DNA of 7,275 nt from Minisyncoccota bacterium. Lineage in GTDB: Bacteria > Patescibacteriota > Minisyncoccia > Phycocordibacterales > GCA-2747955. Below are positions 1 to 7,021 of the stretch, piece after piece. The DNA lies in the NCBI GenBank assembly GCA_938010795.1, contig CALLVB010000089.1, forward strand, positions 1-7,275. Direction: 5' to 3'. The stretch's first letter is position 1; every line of letters starts with the position of its first letter. The notes under the pieces are model-generated. The model was not told the origin of the DNA, made no database searches, and saw only the letters and a list, made by a program, of their open reading frames with translations. Made by a program: the position numbers and the translations under genes.

Positions 1-1762
<1,762 letters not shown>

Positions 1763-1819
1763 AAAATAAGGAAATTACAAAATTTGTAATGTCTCCTTGG
1801 AAATTTTCAAAGTCTTTAT

Positions 1820-1850
1820 AGACGTCGCACCTTGAAGTCGTGCGCCGTCT
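1820..1850 (-). other. Hairpin in 23S leader
   Basis: The arms at 1820-1830 and 1840-1850 pair over 11 positions with one T/C mismatch. The GC-rich core is TCGCAC/GTGCG and the loop has 9 nt. It lies about 60 nt before the mature 23S 5' end and is the only GC-rich structure in the leader. That suits a precursor-processing or folding element, but this role is inferred. Confidence 0.5.
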
Positions 1851-1877
1851 TAATGTTTGTTTGAGTAATCGCTTTTA

Positions 1878-1908
1878 TTTTTTTGAAAATGCAATATTTT
1901 CGAAAAGA
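1878..1908 (-). other. AT-rich hairpin in 23S leader
   Basis: The arms at 1878-1890 and 1896-1908 pair over 13 positions including two G-T wobbles, with the 5-nt loop GCAAT. The pairing is read directly from the sequence. The stem is AT-rich, so stability is moderate. It has no T-tract that would make it a convincing terminator toward the 23S gene. Confidence 0.35.
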
Positions 1909-1948
1909 CTGTAATTACTTCGTATCGACTACAAAGTAACTACTTTAA

Positions 1949-1979
1949 TTTGTTTGTATTATCCTGTAATACAAACAAA
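1949..1979 (-). repeat. Perfect 13-bp inverted repeat (strong hairpin) in 23S leader
   Basis: TTTGTTTGTATTA at 1949-1961 is perfectly complementary to TAATACAAACAAA at 1967-1979. The 5-nt loop reads CAGGA in the minus-strand RNA. It is the longest perfect stem in the leader. A further GTTTGTTTG copy at 1855-1863 could compete for the 3' arm. No T-tract follows on either strand, so it is not a normal intrinsic terminator. It may be an RNA-processing stem or a protein-binding site. Confidence 0.6.
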
Positions 1980-2036
1980 CGATTTTATTTGATATTTGAT
2001 GTTAATATTTAATTTTCAACGTTCTGCCGTACAAAT

Positions 2037-2106
2037 AAAAATTACTCCATGAGGAGCAACTTTTGTTACAAGACTATATATCAATAAGTCTTTCCCAAAA
2101 GTTACT
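2037..2106 (-). terminator. Possible attenuator: terminator hairpin with competing antiterminator stem
   Basis: On the minus strand AAAAGTTGCTCC (2064-2053) pairs with GGAGTAATTTTT (2048-2037) across a TCAT loop. This 12-bp stem with two wobbles runs into TTTTTATTT, the form of an intrinsic terminator. The same left arm can instead pair with an upstream segment: AGTAACTTTTG (2106-2096) with CAAAAGTTGCT (2065-2055), 11 bp with one wobble. That alternative encloses a smaller hairpin, AAGACT/AGTCTT (2092-2087 with 2075-2070). The two stems share 2055-2064 and cannot coexist, which is the classic terminator/antiterminator layout. It begins about 35 nt after the predicted start site of the 23S promoter. 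Alternatively it is the 3' end of an independent small RNA of about 105 nt. Confidence 0.45.
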
Positions 2107-2131
2107 GTGTTCCAAATTTCGTTAGATTCAT
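2102..2131 (-). CDS. Possible leader peptide ORF (MNLTKFGTQ) ahead of the hairpins
   Basis: ATG at 2131-2129 opens nine sense codons (MNLTKFGTQ) ending in TAA at 2104-2102. The ATG lies about 9 nt after the predicted start site of the 23S promoter. The stop codon falls inside the left arm of the competing stem (2096-2106), which is where a leader ORF of an attenuator would end. There is no Shine-Dalgarno site, though near-leaderless starts seem common in this window. An ORF this short can easily arise by chance, so it is listed only for its position. Confidence 0.18.
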   Translation of the reverse strand: MNLTKFGTQ

Positions 2132-2146
2132 AAATACGTGAGAGCC

Positions 2147-2174
2147 ATTATAGTCAGGAAAAAATGTTTGTCAA
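2147..2174 (-). promoter_or_regulatory. Consensus sigma-70-type promoter upstream of 23S
   Basis: On the minus strand TTGACA (2174-2169) and TATAAT (2152-2147) are both perfect consensus hexamers with a 16-bp spacer. The predicted start is near 2140, about 380 nt before the mature 23S 5' end. An A-tract (minus strand, 2221-2214) lies further upstream, but not at the normal UP-element distance. It is the strongest promoter in the window, as expected for a stand-alone rRNA gene, though it could instead drive a short RNA ending near 2036. Confidence 0.85.
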
Positions 2175-2239
2175 GGATTTACTCACTTTCCTGTTGGTAA
2201 CTTTCTGGATAACTTTTTTTTGCGTAATCAAGTAGACTT

Positions 2240-2275
2240 AAAAAAATAAAAAGTCGTCACGACATTCATCATGAC
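2240..2275 (-). terminator. Intrinsic terminator of the pth operon
   Basis: GTCATGAT (2275-2268) pairs with GTCGTGAC (2263-2256) through a GAAT tetraloop, giving 8 bp with two wobbles. Three bases later comes TTTTTATTTTTTT (2252-2240). The stem begins inside the TAG stop codon of the membrane-protein gene, so there is essentially no 3' untranslated spacer. It separates the operon from the 23S promoter about 70 bp further on. Confidence 0.65.
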
Positions 2276-2847
2276 TAAGAAAAAATAATTGGAGCCAAAA
2301 GACTCATAGACAGAGACAATACTATATATAAAGCAAGTATAACTTTAACCCATATCGTCTGTACTCGTGTCCACAAATACGTAACCCCCACAACTAGTAA
2401 TGCCAGCTCGATTGCTCCTCCCACTTCTCCATTAAAATTTCTATCCCAATACGAGACAGGACTTTCGTAACGAAAGTTTGATAGTGGTAGAAAATGTCTG
2501 TGCGCATCATCAGCGTGTGTAAAGAAGTCAGCGACAAAGTGAAGACACATCGATAGCGAAAAAAGTAATAACCATCGCTTTTTGATCACCCACCCCAGAA
2601 GTCCTAGTGCAATAAAAATCGGAAACGAATTAAAGATATCAATGGCAAGCTGCCACCCTGGTTCAAAATATGTTTCATCCCACAATGTCCGTTGAGGCAG
2701 TCCAGTTACTAGTGCCCAAAAGAACATGTAAAAAATAACCACGTCTGGGAGAAGCCCTCCGATAATGACCGACCACTTTTCTCTCTTGCTCACAGAAGCA
2801 TCTGACAACAGAGCGTAGTTTACAATGATGTGTGTTGGTGTATTCAT
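2275..2847 (-). CDS. YdjM/DUF457-like membrane protein (putative metal-dependent hydrolase)
   Basis: This 190-residue integral membrane protein has about five hydrophobic segments, near residues 26-49, 68-88, 92-110, 143-160 and 165-188. The N-terminus MNTPTH..N and GGLLPD (30-35) resemble the YdjM/DUF457 family, often annotated as membrane-bound metal-dependent hydrolases. Possible metal ligands are His6, Asp35, His103, Asp107, His111 and the cluster DDAHRH (113-118). HxxxDxxxH at 103-111 sits at the end of a membrane segment. It is the last gene of the pth operon, starting 9 bp after the hydrolase stop. No Shine-Dalgarno site precedes ATG, so translational coupling is likely. The family call rests on motif memory, and the substrate is unknown. 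Confidence 0.6.
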   Translation of the reverse strand: MNTPTHIIVNYALLSDASVSKREKWSVIIGGLLPDVVIFYMFFWALVTGLPQRTLWDETYFEPGWQLAIDIFNSFPIFIALGLLGWVIKKRWLLLFSLSMCLHFVADFFTHADDAHRHFLPLSNFRYESPVSYWDRNFNGEVGGAIELALLVVGVTYLWTRVQTIWVKVILALYIVLSLSMSLLAPIIFS

Positions 2848-2856
2848 ACTATGAAA

Positions 2857-3468
2857 CTATACATCCTTTATGTTCTGTATGAGCTCAGGAAACTCTTCTT
2901 GTAAAAAGTGTCCCCTATCTTCAAAACTAACGAGTTTTGCATCTGGCATATGCTCTACAAATAGTTCAGCATTTTTATAAGGAACGACAAAGTCATCTTT
3001 AGAATGATAAATATATGTGTCTGGAATTTTCTCCGTGATATTTTTAAGGTCTTTGACTGATGCATAAAAATCACCCCCATCTTCCCCTTCTAACCCTTCA
3101 CCTGTTGCTGCTCCAGCAACGAGAAAGAGTTTTGATATTTTTATTGGTAAATCATTTTCTGCTATGTATCGAGCAAAGAACATTGCCCCCTGTGAATGAC
3201 CCACCAGGATCGTACCATCTCTCAAAAAATCTACATGCCTCTCAAACCAAATCTTCCACTCTTCATATCGTGCATTTTGACCGTTTGGCATTATCGGCCT
3301 GAACACCTCCCACTCTTCTCCGAGTGCAGACTGTAGAGTATCTTTATTATTCCATCGCTTGCTCTTCTCCTTGTGCGGATCAATATTCTGAGTATGTAAA
3401 TACTCTAAGAAATCCTCATATTGAGAGAACGCCTCTCCGCCGTGTACAAATAATAGTTGCTTTTTCAT
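2857..3468 (-). CDS. Alpha/beta hydrolase, RBBP9/YdeN-like (putative serine hydrolase)
   Basis: This 203-residue protein has the small alpha/beta-hydrolase layout. A first strand, QLLFVHGG (4-11), carries the oxyanion-type HGG. The nucleophile elbow GHSQGA (90-95) places the catalytic serine at Ser92. SKDDFVVP (156-163) supplies the acid, probably Asp159, and DRGHF (184-188) supplies His187. The length, short lid and late acid strand suit the RBBP9/YdeN group, whose substrates are mostly unknown. No signal peptide is seen, so it is probably cytosolic. ATG lies only 2 bp after the pth stop with no Shine-Dalgarno site, pointing to translation by coupling or reinitiation. A general esterase is the main alternative. 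Confidence 0.85.
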   Translation of the reverse strand: MKKQLLFVHGGEAFSQYEDFLEYLHTQNIDPHKEKSKRWNNKDTLQSALGEEWEVFRPIMPNGQNARYEEWKIWFERHVDFLRDGTILVGHSQGAMFFARYIAENDLPIKISKLFLVAGAATGEGLEGEDGGDFYASVKDLKNITEKIPDTYIYHSKDDFVVPYKNAELFVEHMPDAKLVSFEDRGHFLQEEFPELIQNIKDV

Positions 3469-3470
3469 AT

Positions 3471-4061
3471 TTAATTAAATCTATTCATTGCCGCTTGTCT
3501 TCCATTTTTAAGGATCTCTATAATGATATCCTCAACGGTACGATAGATATCTCCATACTGCATCGCATATTTCTTTGGTAGTTTTCGTTTTGTTAGATAG
3601 TTACTTACTGCGTCTCTCCCTTTTGGCTTACGTGGATTGCCAAACCAATCTGTTGGAGAAACACCAATACGAATACGGATAAATTCTTTGGTGCCTAACA
3701 CCTTGGTAATGTCTTTAATTCCATTGTGCCCACCGTCCCCTCTGTTAAATGAGACTTTTACTTCACCAAATGGTAGATCAATATCGTCATAAAGCACGAT
3801 CAGGTTCTTATGGTCTTCGGGGTCAATATCTGAAACACACGTCCCTGAAGTGTTCATAAACGATGCTGAAAATATTGCGTGTAGTTCTTGTTCAGCCAAC
3901 ATTCCCTTTGCGATCTCTCGTTTTCTTTTTTGCTCCTCTCTACGGTTCTGGAAGAAACCATGATTGTCACTCCAAAAAAGCTCCATCATCTCGCCACCTA
4001 TATTATGTGGAGTTTGTTCAAATTCTTTACCAGGATTTTTGAGACCAATTAAATAATACAT
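3471..4061 (-). CDS. pth: Peptidyl-tRNA hydrolase
   Basis: Pth cleaves the ester bond of peptidyl-tRNAs dropped by stalled ribosomes, recycling tRNA in the cytosol. The 196 residues match the usual length. Visible motifs are YLIGLKNPG with Asn9, TPHNIG with the catalytic His19, FMNTSG with Asn70, LYDDIDLPFG with the probable catalytic Asp92, and RGDGGHNGIKD with Asn113. The C-terminal NGRQAAMNRFN is also typical. The stretch before FMNTSG reads HAIFSAS rather than the usual L.KP.T, a divergence in an otherwise canonical protein. The start is fixed by the family N-terminus. Ten bases before ATG ends a perfect TATAAT, so the mRNA is probably almost leaderless. It is first in an operon with the hydrolase and YdjM-like genes. 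Confidence 0.95.
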   Translation of the reverse strand: MYYLIGLKNPGKEFEQTPHNIGGEMMELFWSDNHGFFQNRREEQKRKREIAKGMLAEQELHAIFSASFMNTSGTCVSDIDPEDHKNLIVLYDDIDLPFGEVKVSFNRGDGGHNGIKDITKVLGTKEFIRIRIGVSPTDWFGNPRKPKGRDAVSNYLTKRKLPKKYAMQYGDIYRTVEDIIIEILKNGRQAAMNRFN

Positions 4062-4071
4062 ATGTATATCA

Positions 4072-4099
4072 ATTATAGATGACTCTCGCTAAATAACCA
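4072..4099 (-). promoter_or_regulatory. pth operon promoter, near-leaderless
   Basis: A perfect -10 TATAAT occupies 4077-4072 on the minus strand, leaving 10 bp to the pth ATG. The predicted start site is thus about 3-4 nt from the start codon. At a 16-bp spacing the -35 reads TGGTTA (4099-4094), which is weak. TTGACC at 4105-4100 would need a 22-bp spacer and is unlikely. The poor -35 leaves room for an activator, possibly at the palindrome just upstream. Confidence 0.6.
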
Positions 4100-4103
4100 G
4101 GTC

Positions 4104-4117
4104 AAACCAATTGGTTT
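4104..4117. repeat. 14-bp perfect palindrome in divergent control region
   Basis: AAACCAATTGGTTT reads the same on both strands. It lies between the pth promoter and the -35 of the gene starting at 4193, about 16 bp from the latter. Placement between divergent promoters suits a dimeric regulator site. No regulator gene is in the window, and a single short palindrome can occur by chance. Confidence 0.4.
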
Positions 4118-4132
4118 AGCAGAACGTATAAC

Positions 4133-4160
4133 TTGATTATTAACAAATATGTACTATAAT
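4133..4160 (+). promoter_or_regulatory. Promoter of the basic-tailed 309-residue protein gene
   Basis: TTGATT (4133-4138) and TATAAT (4155-4160) are separated by 16 bp. The predicted start near 4167 gives a leader of about 26 nt, long enough for a Shine-Dalgarno site, unlike the other promoters in this window. Confidence 0.75.
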
Positions 4161-4178
4161 ATAAACAAGTCATTTACT

Positions 4179-4185
4179 GAGGAGG
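4179..4185 (+). promoter_or_regulatory. Strong Shine-Dalgarno site
   Basis: GAGGAGG lies 7 bp before ATG at 4193, close to perfect complementarity with a canonical 16S anti-Shine-Dalgarno end. It fixes the start of the downstream gene. It is the only clear Shine-Dalgarno site in the window. Confidence 0.85.
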
Positions 4186-4192
4186 CACAACA

Positions 4193-5122
4193 ATGACAAC
4201 AAACAGCAAAATACGAATACCTGTACTACATCAAGGTGCATGTTACTACCTCCACCCACAGGTGGAAAATGGTCTTTTACATGGGATACCCATGGAGTAT
4301 CCACTCCATAAAATTGATCTCAAAGAAGACGGAGCATTTGTTCCTACGTTGCGAATCAATAAATCATTCTCAATAGCATGTGACTCTCGTCCGGGCAAAC
4401 GCCCTGATGTAAAATCTGATGACTATCAGGTACGAGTCGTAAATGCACAGTTAAAGCCGGATAACAATAGTTTTCTGGTTTTCTCGAAACCAGATCCTGG
4501 TATTTACACAGCTACGCTGCTTGCTCGACTTTCTGTTGAGATGAAAAAGCAATATTGGTTTGGGGTTCACGGATACAATTGCGCTCTCATTAAACAATCA
4601 AGTGGGCGTGTGATTCTGGAATTTACAAAGAAAGGTCAGTACGCTGATTTATACTTTGGAAACGCTGATGTGAAACGAGTCACGTATGATGGCAAACGTC
4701 TCAAGCAAGAATGTTTATCCGGCGAGGAAGTAATTCAGCTCCGGATAGAACAAGCGAGTCACATGCTGACAAGAAAAGATATCGCCACTTCAACCAAAGA
4801 AGGCGTGCTGAACCAGATGGTGAGGCTTCTTATGCTTTGCAATCAGCGGGAAAATATTTTGGCAATGAAGTACTTTTTTGTCCGCCAATTTGGTCTTGAT
4901 AAAAGACTGCAATATGCCGTAGGTAAAGTACTTGAGGAGAAGCGTGAGGCTGATGCATCACTGTTCCTCACGGGCAAATACCGGATGGCCGGTCCTCCTC
5001 GGGGAACTGACCAAAGAAGAGCCCGTTCTGTAAAGATGAAAGCTAGAAAAAAGGCTGATCAAGAACGAACTGCAAAGACAAAAGGTAGACACCCTAAGTC
5101 GCGCAGAAAACCAAAGAAATAA
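4193..5122 (+). CDS. Unrecognised 309-residue protein with very basic C-terminal tail
   Basis: I do not recognise the family. Residues 1-190 look like a mixed, mostly beta-strand region with aromatic and glycine-rich turns such as YWFGVHGYNC (121-130) and YADLYFGNAD (150-159). Residues about 200-255 look helical (EGVLNQMVRLLMLCNQRENI and following). Residues 262-309 hold 21 Lys/Arg in 48, ending KSRRKPKK, a probably disordered tail that could bind RNA or DNA. No signal peptide or membrane segment is seen, so it is probably cytosolic. The start is fixed by GAGGAGG 7 bp upstream. It has its own promoter and terminator, so it is monocistronic. By eye its 3' third is richer in G and C than the neighbours. 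Function is unknown; a ribosome- or nucleic-acid-associated role is a guess from the tail. Confidence 0.85.
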   Translation: MTTNSKIRIPVLHQGACYYLHPQVENGLLHGIPMEYPLHKIDLKEDGAFVPTLRINKSFSIACDSRPGKRPDVKSDDYQVRVVNAQLKPDNNSFLVFSKPDPGIYTATLLARLSVEMKKQYWFGVHGYNCALIKQSSGRVILEFTKKGQYADLYFGNADVKRVTYDGKRLKQECLSGEEVIQLRIEQASHMLTRKDIATSTKEGVLNQMVRLLMLCNQRENILAMKYFFVRQFGLDKRLQYAVGKVLEEKREADASLFLTGKYRMAGPPRGTDQRRARSVKMKARKKADQERTAKTKGRHPKSRRKPKK

Positions 5123-5127
5123 CTATG

Positions 5128-5160
5128 TGAGCCTCCCAGACAACCGGGAGGCTTATTTTT
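5128..5160 (+). terminator. Intrinsic terminator
   Basis: TGAGCCTCCC (5128-5137) pairs with GGGAGGCTTA (5146-5155), 10 bp with one wobble and an 8-nt loop. TTTTT follows at 5156-5160. It begins 5 bp after the stop codon of the basic-tailed protein gene and is the most GC-rich hairpin in the window. Confidence 0.9.
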
Positions 5161-5191
5161 GACAAAATACTTGATTTATGGTCAAAAATAA
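5153..5191. repeat. 11-bp perfect inverted repeat over the lepB promoter
   Basis: TTATTTTTGAC (5153-5163) is the exact reverse complement of GTCAAAAATAA (5181-5191), with a 17-bp gap. The left arm includes the T-tract of the preceding terminator. The gap holds the lepB -35, and the right arm fills the spacer up to 2 bp before the -10. It could be an operator for a dimeric regulator, with arm centres 28 bp apart. AT-richness raises the odds of coincidence. Confidence 0.4.
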
Positions 5192-5199
5192 CGTATAAT
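5171..5199 (+). promoter_or_regulatory. lepB promoter, near-leaderless
   Basis: TTGATT (5171-5176) and a perfect TATAAT (5194-5199) are 17 bp apart. The predicted start near 5206 is only about 3 nt before the lepB ATG at 5209. No Shine-Dalgarno site can fit, so translation would begin on a leaderless or nearly leaderless mRNA. Confidence 0.85.
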
Positions 5200-5208
5200 G
5201 CATGTCAC

Positions 5209-5811
5209 ATGATTTTTAAGAAAAAAGAAGTGCACACAACATCTGCGTCTCCACAAGAGGAGAATTTTTTTATAGAAATAATTAAATTCGCATTGCTTGC
5301 AGCGATAATTGTTATTCCCTTCCGAATGTTTGTGGCTGAACCATACATCGTCCAAGGCGAATCTATGTCACCCACATTTGAAACAGGACATTACCTAATT
5401 ATTAATAAATTCTCGCACCGGATAAGTGAGTTGGACAGAGGAGCAGTTGTGGTGTTTAGATATCCTAATGACCCTTCAAGATTTTTTGTAAAACGAGTAA
5501 TTGGTCTCCCTGGAGAAACAGTACGAATTCGTGACCGAAAAGTCTTTGTCCAAGAGGTTGATTCAAACGAATTTTATGAACTTGAAGAAGATTACCTCAA
5601 AAACACGATTCAGAACAACGTAGAAAAAGACCTCTCTCACGATGAATACTTCGTTGCAGGAGATAACCGAGGGAACTCTCACGATTCTCGAGCATGGGGA
5701 CCGCTCAATAAATCGTTTGTGAAAGGTGAAGCACTCCTTAGACTCTACCCTCTTTCCCAAATCAGCATTACTCCAGGAAAAGCAGATCCCACAATTAACA
5801 ACACCAATTAA
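5209..5811 (+). CDS. lepB: Signal peptidase I
   Basis: This membrane-bound serine/lysine protease removes signal peptides from secreted proteins on the outer face of the cytoplasmic membrane. The 200 residues fit the short Gram-positive type. A single membrane anchor covers about 21-42. Box B VQGESMSPTF (48-57) gives the nucleophile Ser52. Box D FVKRVIGLPGE (93-103) gives the general base Lys95. Box E GDNRGNSHDSRAWG (151-164) is intact. The C-terminus is soluble with no second anchor. ATG follows a consensus -10 by 9 bp, which supports this start and a near-leaderless mRNA. The HisRS-like gene begins 11 bp downstream and appears co-transcribed. All key residues are present, so it should be active. 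Confidence 0.97.
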   Translation: MIFKKKEVHTTSASPQEENFFIEIIKFALLAAIIVIPFRMFVAEPYIVQGESMSPTFETGHYLIINKFSHRISELDRGAVVVFRYPNDPSRFFVKRVIGLPGETVRIRDRKVFVQEVDSNEFYELEEDYLKNTIQNNVEKDLSHDEYFVAGDNRGNSHDSRAWGPLNKSFVKGEALLRLYPLSQISITPGKADPTINNTN

Positions 5812-5822
5812 TTTAAAAAAAT

Positions 5823-7004
5823 ATGGCAGGAAAAAAACCAGTAATAGAGAAACCAAAACTACCTAAACGTCGTGTTTCACCAAAACCAAAAAACAATGCA
5901 GATCATGCAGCCTTGCATTATGGTTTTGACTTAGTTGATATTAAAGATTCACTACACACAACGAAAGGCTCAGACATGGCCGAGGAAGAGAAAGTAAAAC
6001 TCATGAAGTTCTACACAAAAGAACATGACCTTAAAAAGGATATTCCTAAGCGTATGTTGTTTTACAACAAGCCTATTTTGAAAGAAAAGGCCGCACGAGG
6101 TAAAAAGAATAACTTTGGTTTAGACATTATTGGTGTCGAGGGTGGACTAGCAGAAGCGTTTGTAATTAAAACTGCACTTTCTATCTTGGTTGATGAAGGA
6201 TACAAAGACCTTACTGTACGAATCAACGCAATTGGTGATAAAGAATCGGTAAAACGATTTGAGAAAGAACTAACAGCCTTCTATAAAAAGAACCTCACTG
6301 TGCTTAAAGCAGCAGACCAGAAGAAAGTCAAAGAAGGAAAATCTCTTGAACTGTTCTCTGCAAACAAAGAGTATTTAGAAGAGCTACATGCAGAAGCACC
6401 TAAACCTCTCTTCTTCCTTTCTGAAGAAAGCTCTAATCACTTTAAGGAAGTTTTGGAATACCTTGAAGAAATTAATATGACATACGAGATTGATAATCAA
6501 CTCATGGGTAATAAAAACTATTTCTCAAAAACTATTTTTGTCATCACAGGGATTGAAGCCAAAGGTAAACCTAAAAAGGAACTTGCCAGAGGGGGACGAT
6601 ATGATGAGTTAGCGTCTGAAGTTGCACGTAAACGAAAAATATCAGCTGTAGGACTCTCTATGGACTTTAAAGCAAAGACTAAAGTTCCAAAGAAATCTAC
6701 TACAAAGAAAACAAAACACGATGTAAATATTCACCTCATTAAAATTGGATTTAATGCACGGCTAAAGTCATTTGAGATCATGGATGCAATGCGTAAACTA
6801 AACATGCCTCTCAATCACTCTATGGATGAAACTAAGATCTCTCGCCAAATTGAACATGCTATCGAAAATGATTCTAGATACGCCTTAATTGTAGGACACA
6901 AAGAAGCTACTGAAGGTAAAGTATTGATCCGAGATATGGAAACATTTTCACAAAATGAAGTGCGACTGACTGATCTACCCAAATACGCTAAGAAGCTAAT
7001 ATAG
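5823..7004 (+). CDS. HisRS-like class II synthetase paralogue, catalytic signatures lost
   Basis: The 393 residues follow the order of histidyl-tRNA synthetase. HYGFDLVDI (32-40) resembles motif 1. KRMLFYNKPILKEK (76-89) and NNFGLDIIGVEG (96-107) occupy the motif 2 place, with VRINAIGD (132-139) after it. HFKEVLEYLEEINMTYEID (206-224) precedes the place of the His-specific RGLDYYTG loop. ARGGRYDEL (255-263) and AVGLSMDF (275-282) follow. Residues 300-393 look like the HisRS anticodon-binding domain (ALIVGHKEATEGKVLIRDM). Key residues differ: motif 2 FR is replaced by ILK, RGLDYY reads MGNKNYF, and motif 3 GLER reads DFKA. About 50 residues between motifs 1 and 2 are missing, and the N-terminus is basic (1-24). 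It is thus unlikely to aminoacylate. It follows lepB by 11 bp with no Shine-Dalgarno site. Role unknown; HisZ-like regulation would need a histidine pathway not seen here. Confidence 0.8.
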   Translation: MAGKKPVIEKPKLPKRRVSPKPKNNADHAALHYGFDLVDIKDSLHTTKGSDMAEEEKVKLMKFYTKEHDLKKDIPKRMLFYNKPILKEKAARGKKNNFGLDIIGVEGGLAEAFVIKTALSILVDEGYKDLTVRINAIGDKESVKRFEKELTAFYKKNLTVLKAADQKKVKEGKSLELFSANKEYLEELHAEAPKPLFFLSEESSNHFKEVLEYLEEINMTYEIDNQLMGNKNYFSKTIFVITGIEAKGKPKKELARGGRYDELASEVARKRKISAVGLSMDFKAKTKVPKKSTTKKTKHDVNIHLIKIGFNARLKSFEIMDAMRKLNMPLNHSMDETKISRQIEHAIENDSRYALIVGHKEATEGKVLIRDMETFSQNEVRLTDLPKYAKKLI

Positions 7005-7021
7005 CTACTGGAATAATAGTA

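Larger units (their letters stand above)
1763..2140 (-). other. 23S rRNA leader (precursor 5' region), hairpin-rich, no protein gene seen
   Basis: This AT-rich stretch lies between the consensus promoter at 2147-2174 and the mature 23S 5' end. If transcription runs through, it forms a 5' precursor of about 380 nt. No tRNA and no convincing protein gene is visible. It contains several stem-loops: 1774-1790, 1820-1850, 1878-1908, 1911-1943, 1949-1979 and a terminator-like hairpin at 2037-2064. The stems nearest the 23S end may be RNase processing sites, but the partner strand downstream of 23S is outside the window. No clear second promoter was found between 2036 and 1763; weak AT-rich hexamer pairs exist but none is persuasive. 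Confidence 0.6.

Noticed and set aside
1949..1979. The 13-bp hairpin as an intrinsic terminator
   Set aside because: Neither strand has a T-tract directly after the stem, and the stem is AT-rich.
1763..2239. tRNA or 5S rRNA gene in the spacer, or a CRISPR array anywhere
   Set aside because: No cloverleaf with a TTCGA-type T loop, no 5S landmarks and no regularly spaced direct repeats were found.
3060..3581. Plus-strand open frames at 3060-3302 and 3324-3581
   Set aside because: They are antisense to the clearly identified hydrolase and pth genes and show no recognisable motif, promoter or Shine-Dalgarno site.
4100..4105. TTGACC (minus strand) as the pth -35
   Set aside because: It would require a 22-bp spacer to the -10 at 4077-4072.
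5159..5164. Perfect TTGACA as the lepB -35
   Set aside because: It is 29 bp from the TATAAT at 5194-5199, too far; TTGATT at 5171-5176 has the proper 17-bp spacing.
5563..5856. Minus-strand open frame opposite lepB and the start of the HisRS-like gene
   Set aside because: It is a shadow of lepB, whose frame carries all catalytic boxes; the shadow has no promoter or ribosome site.
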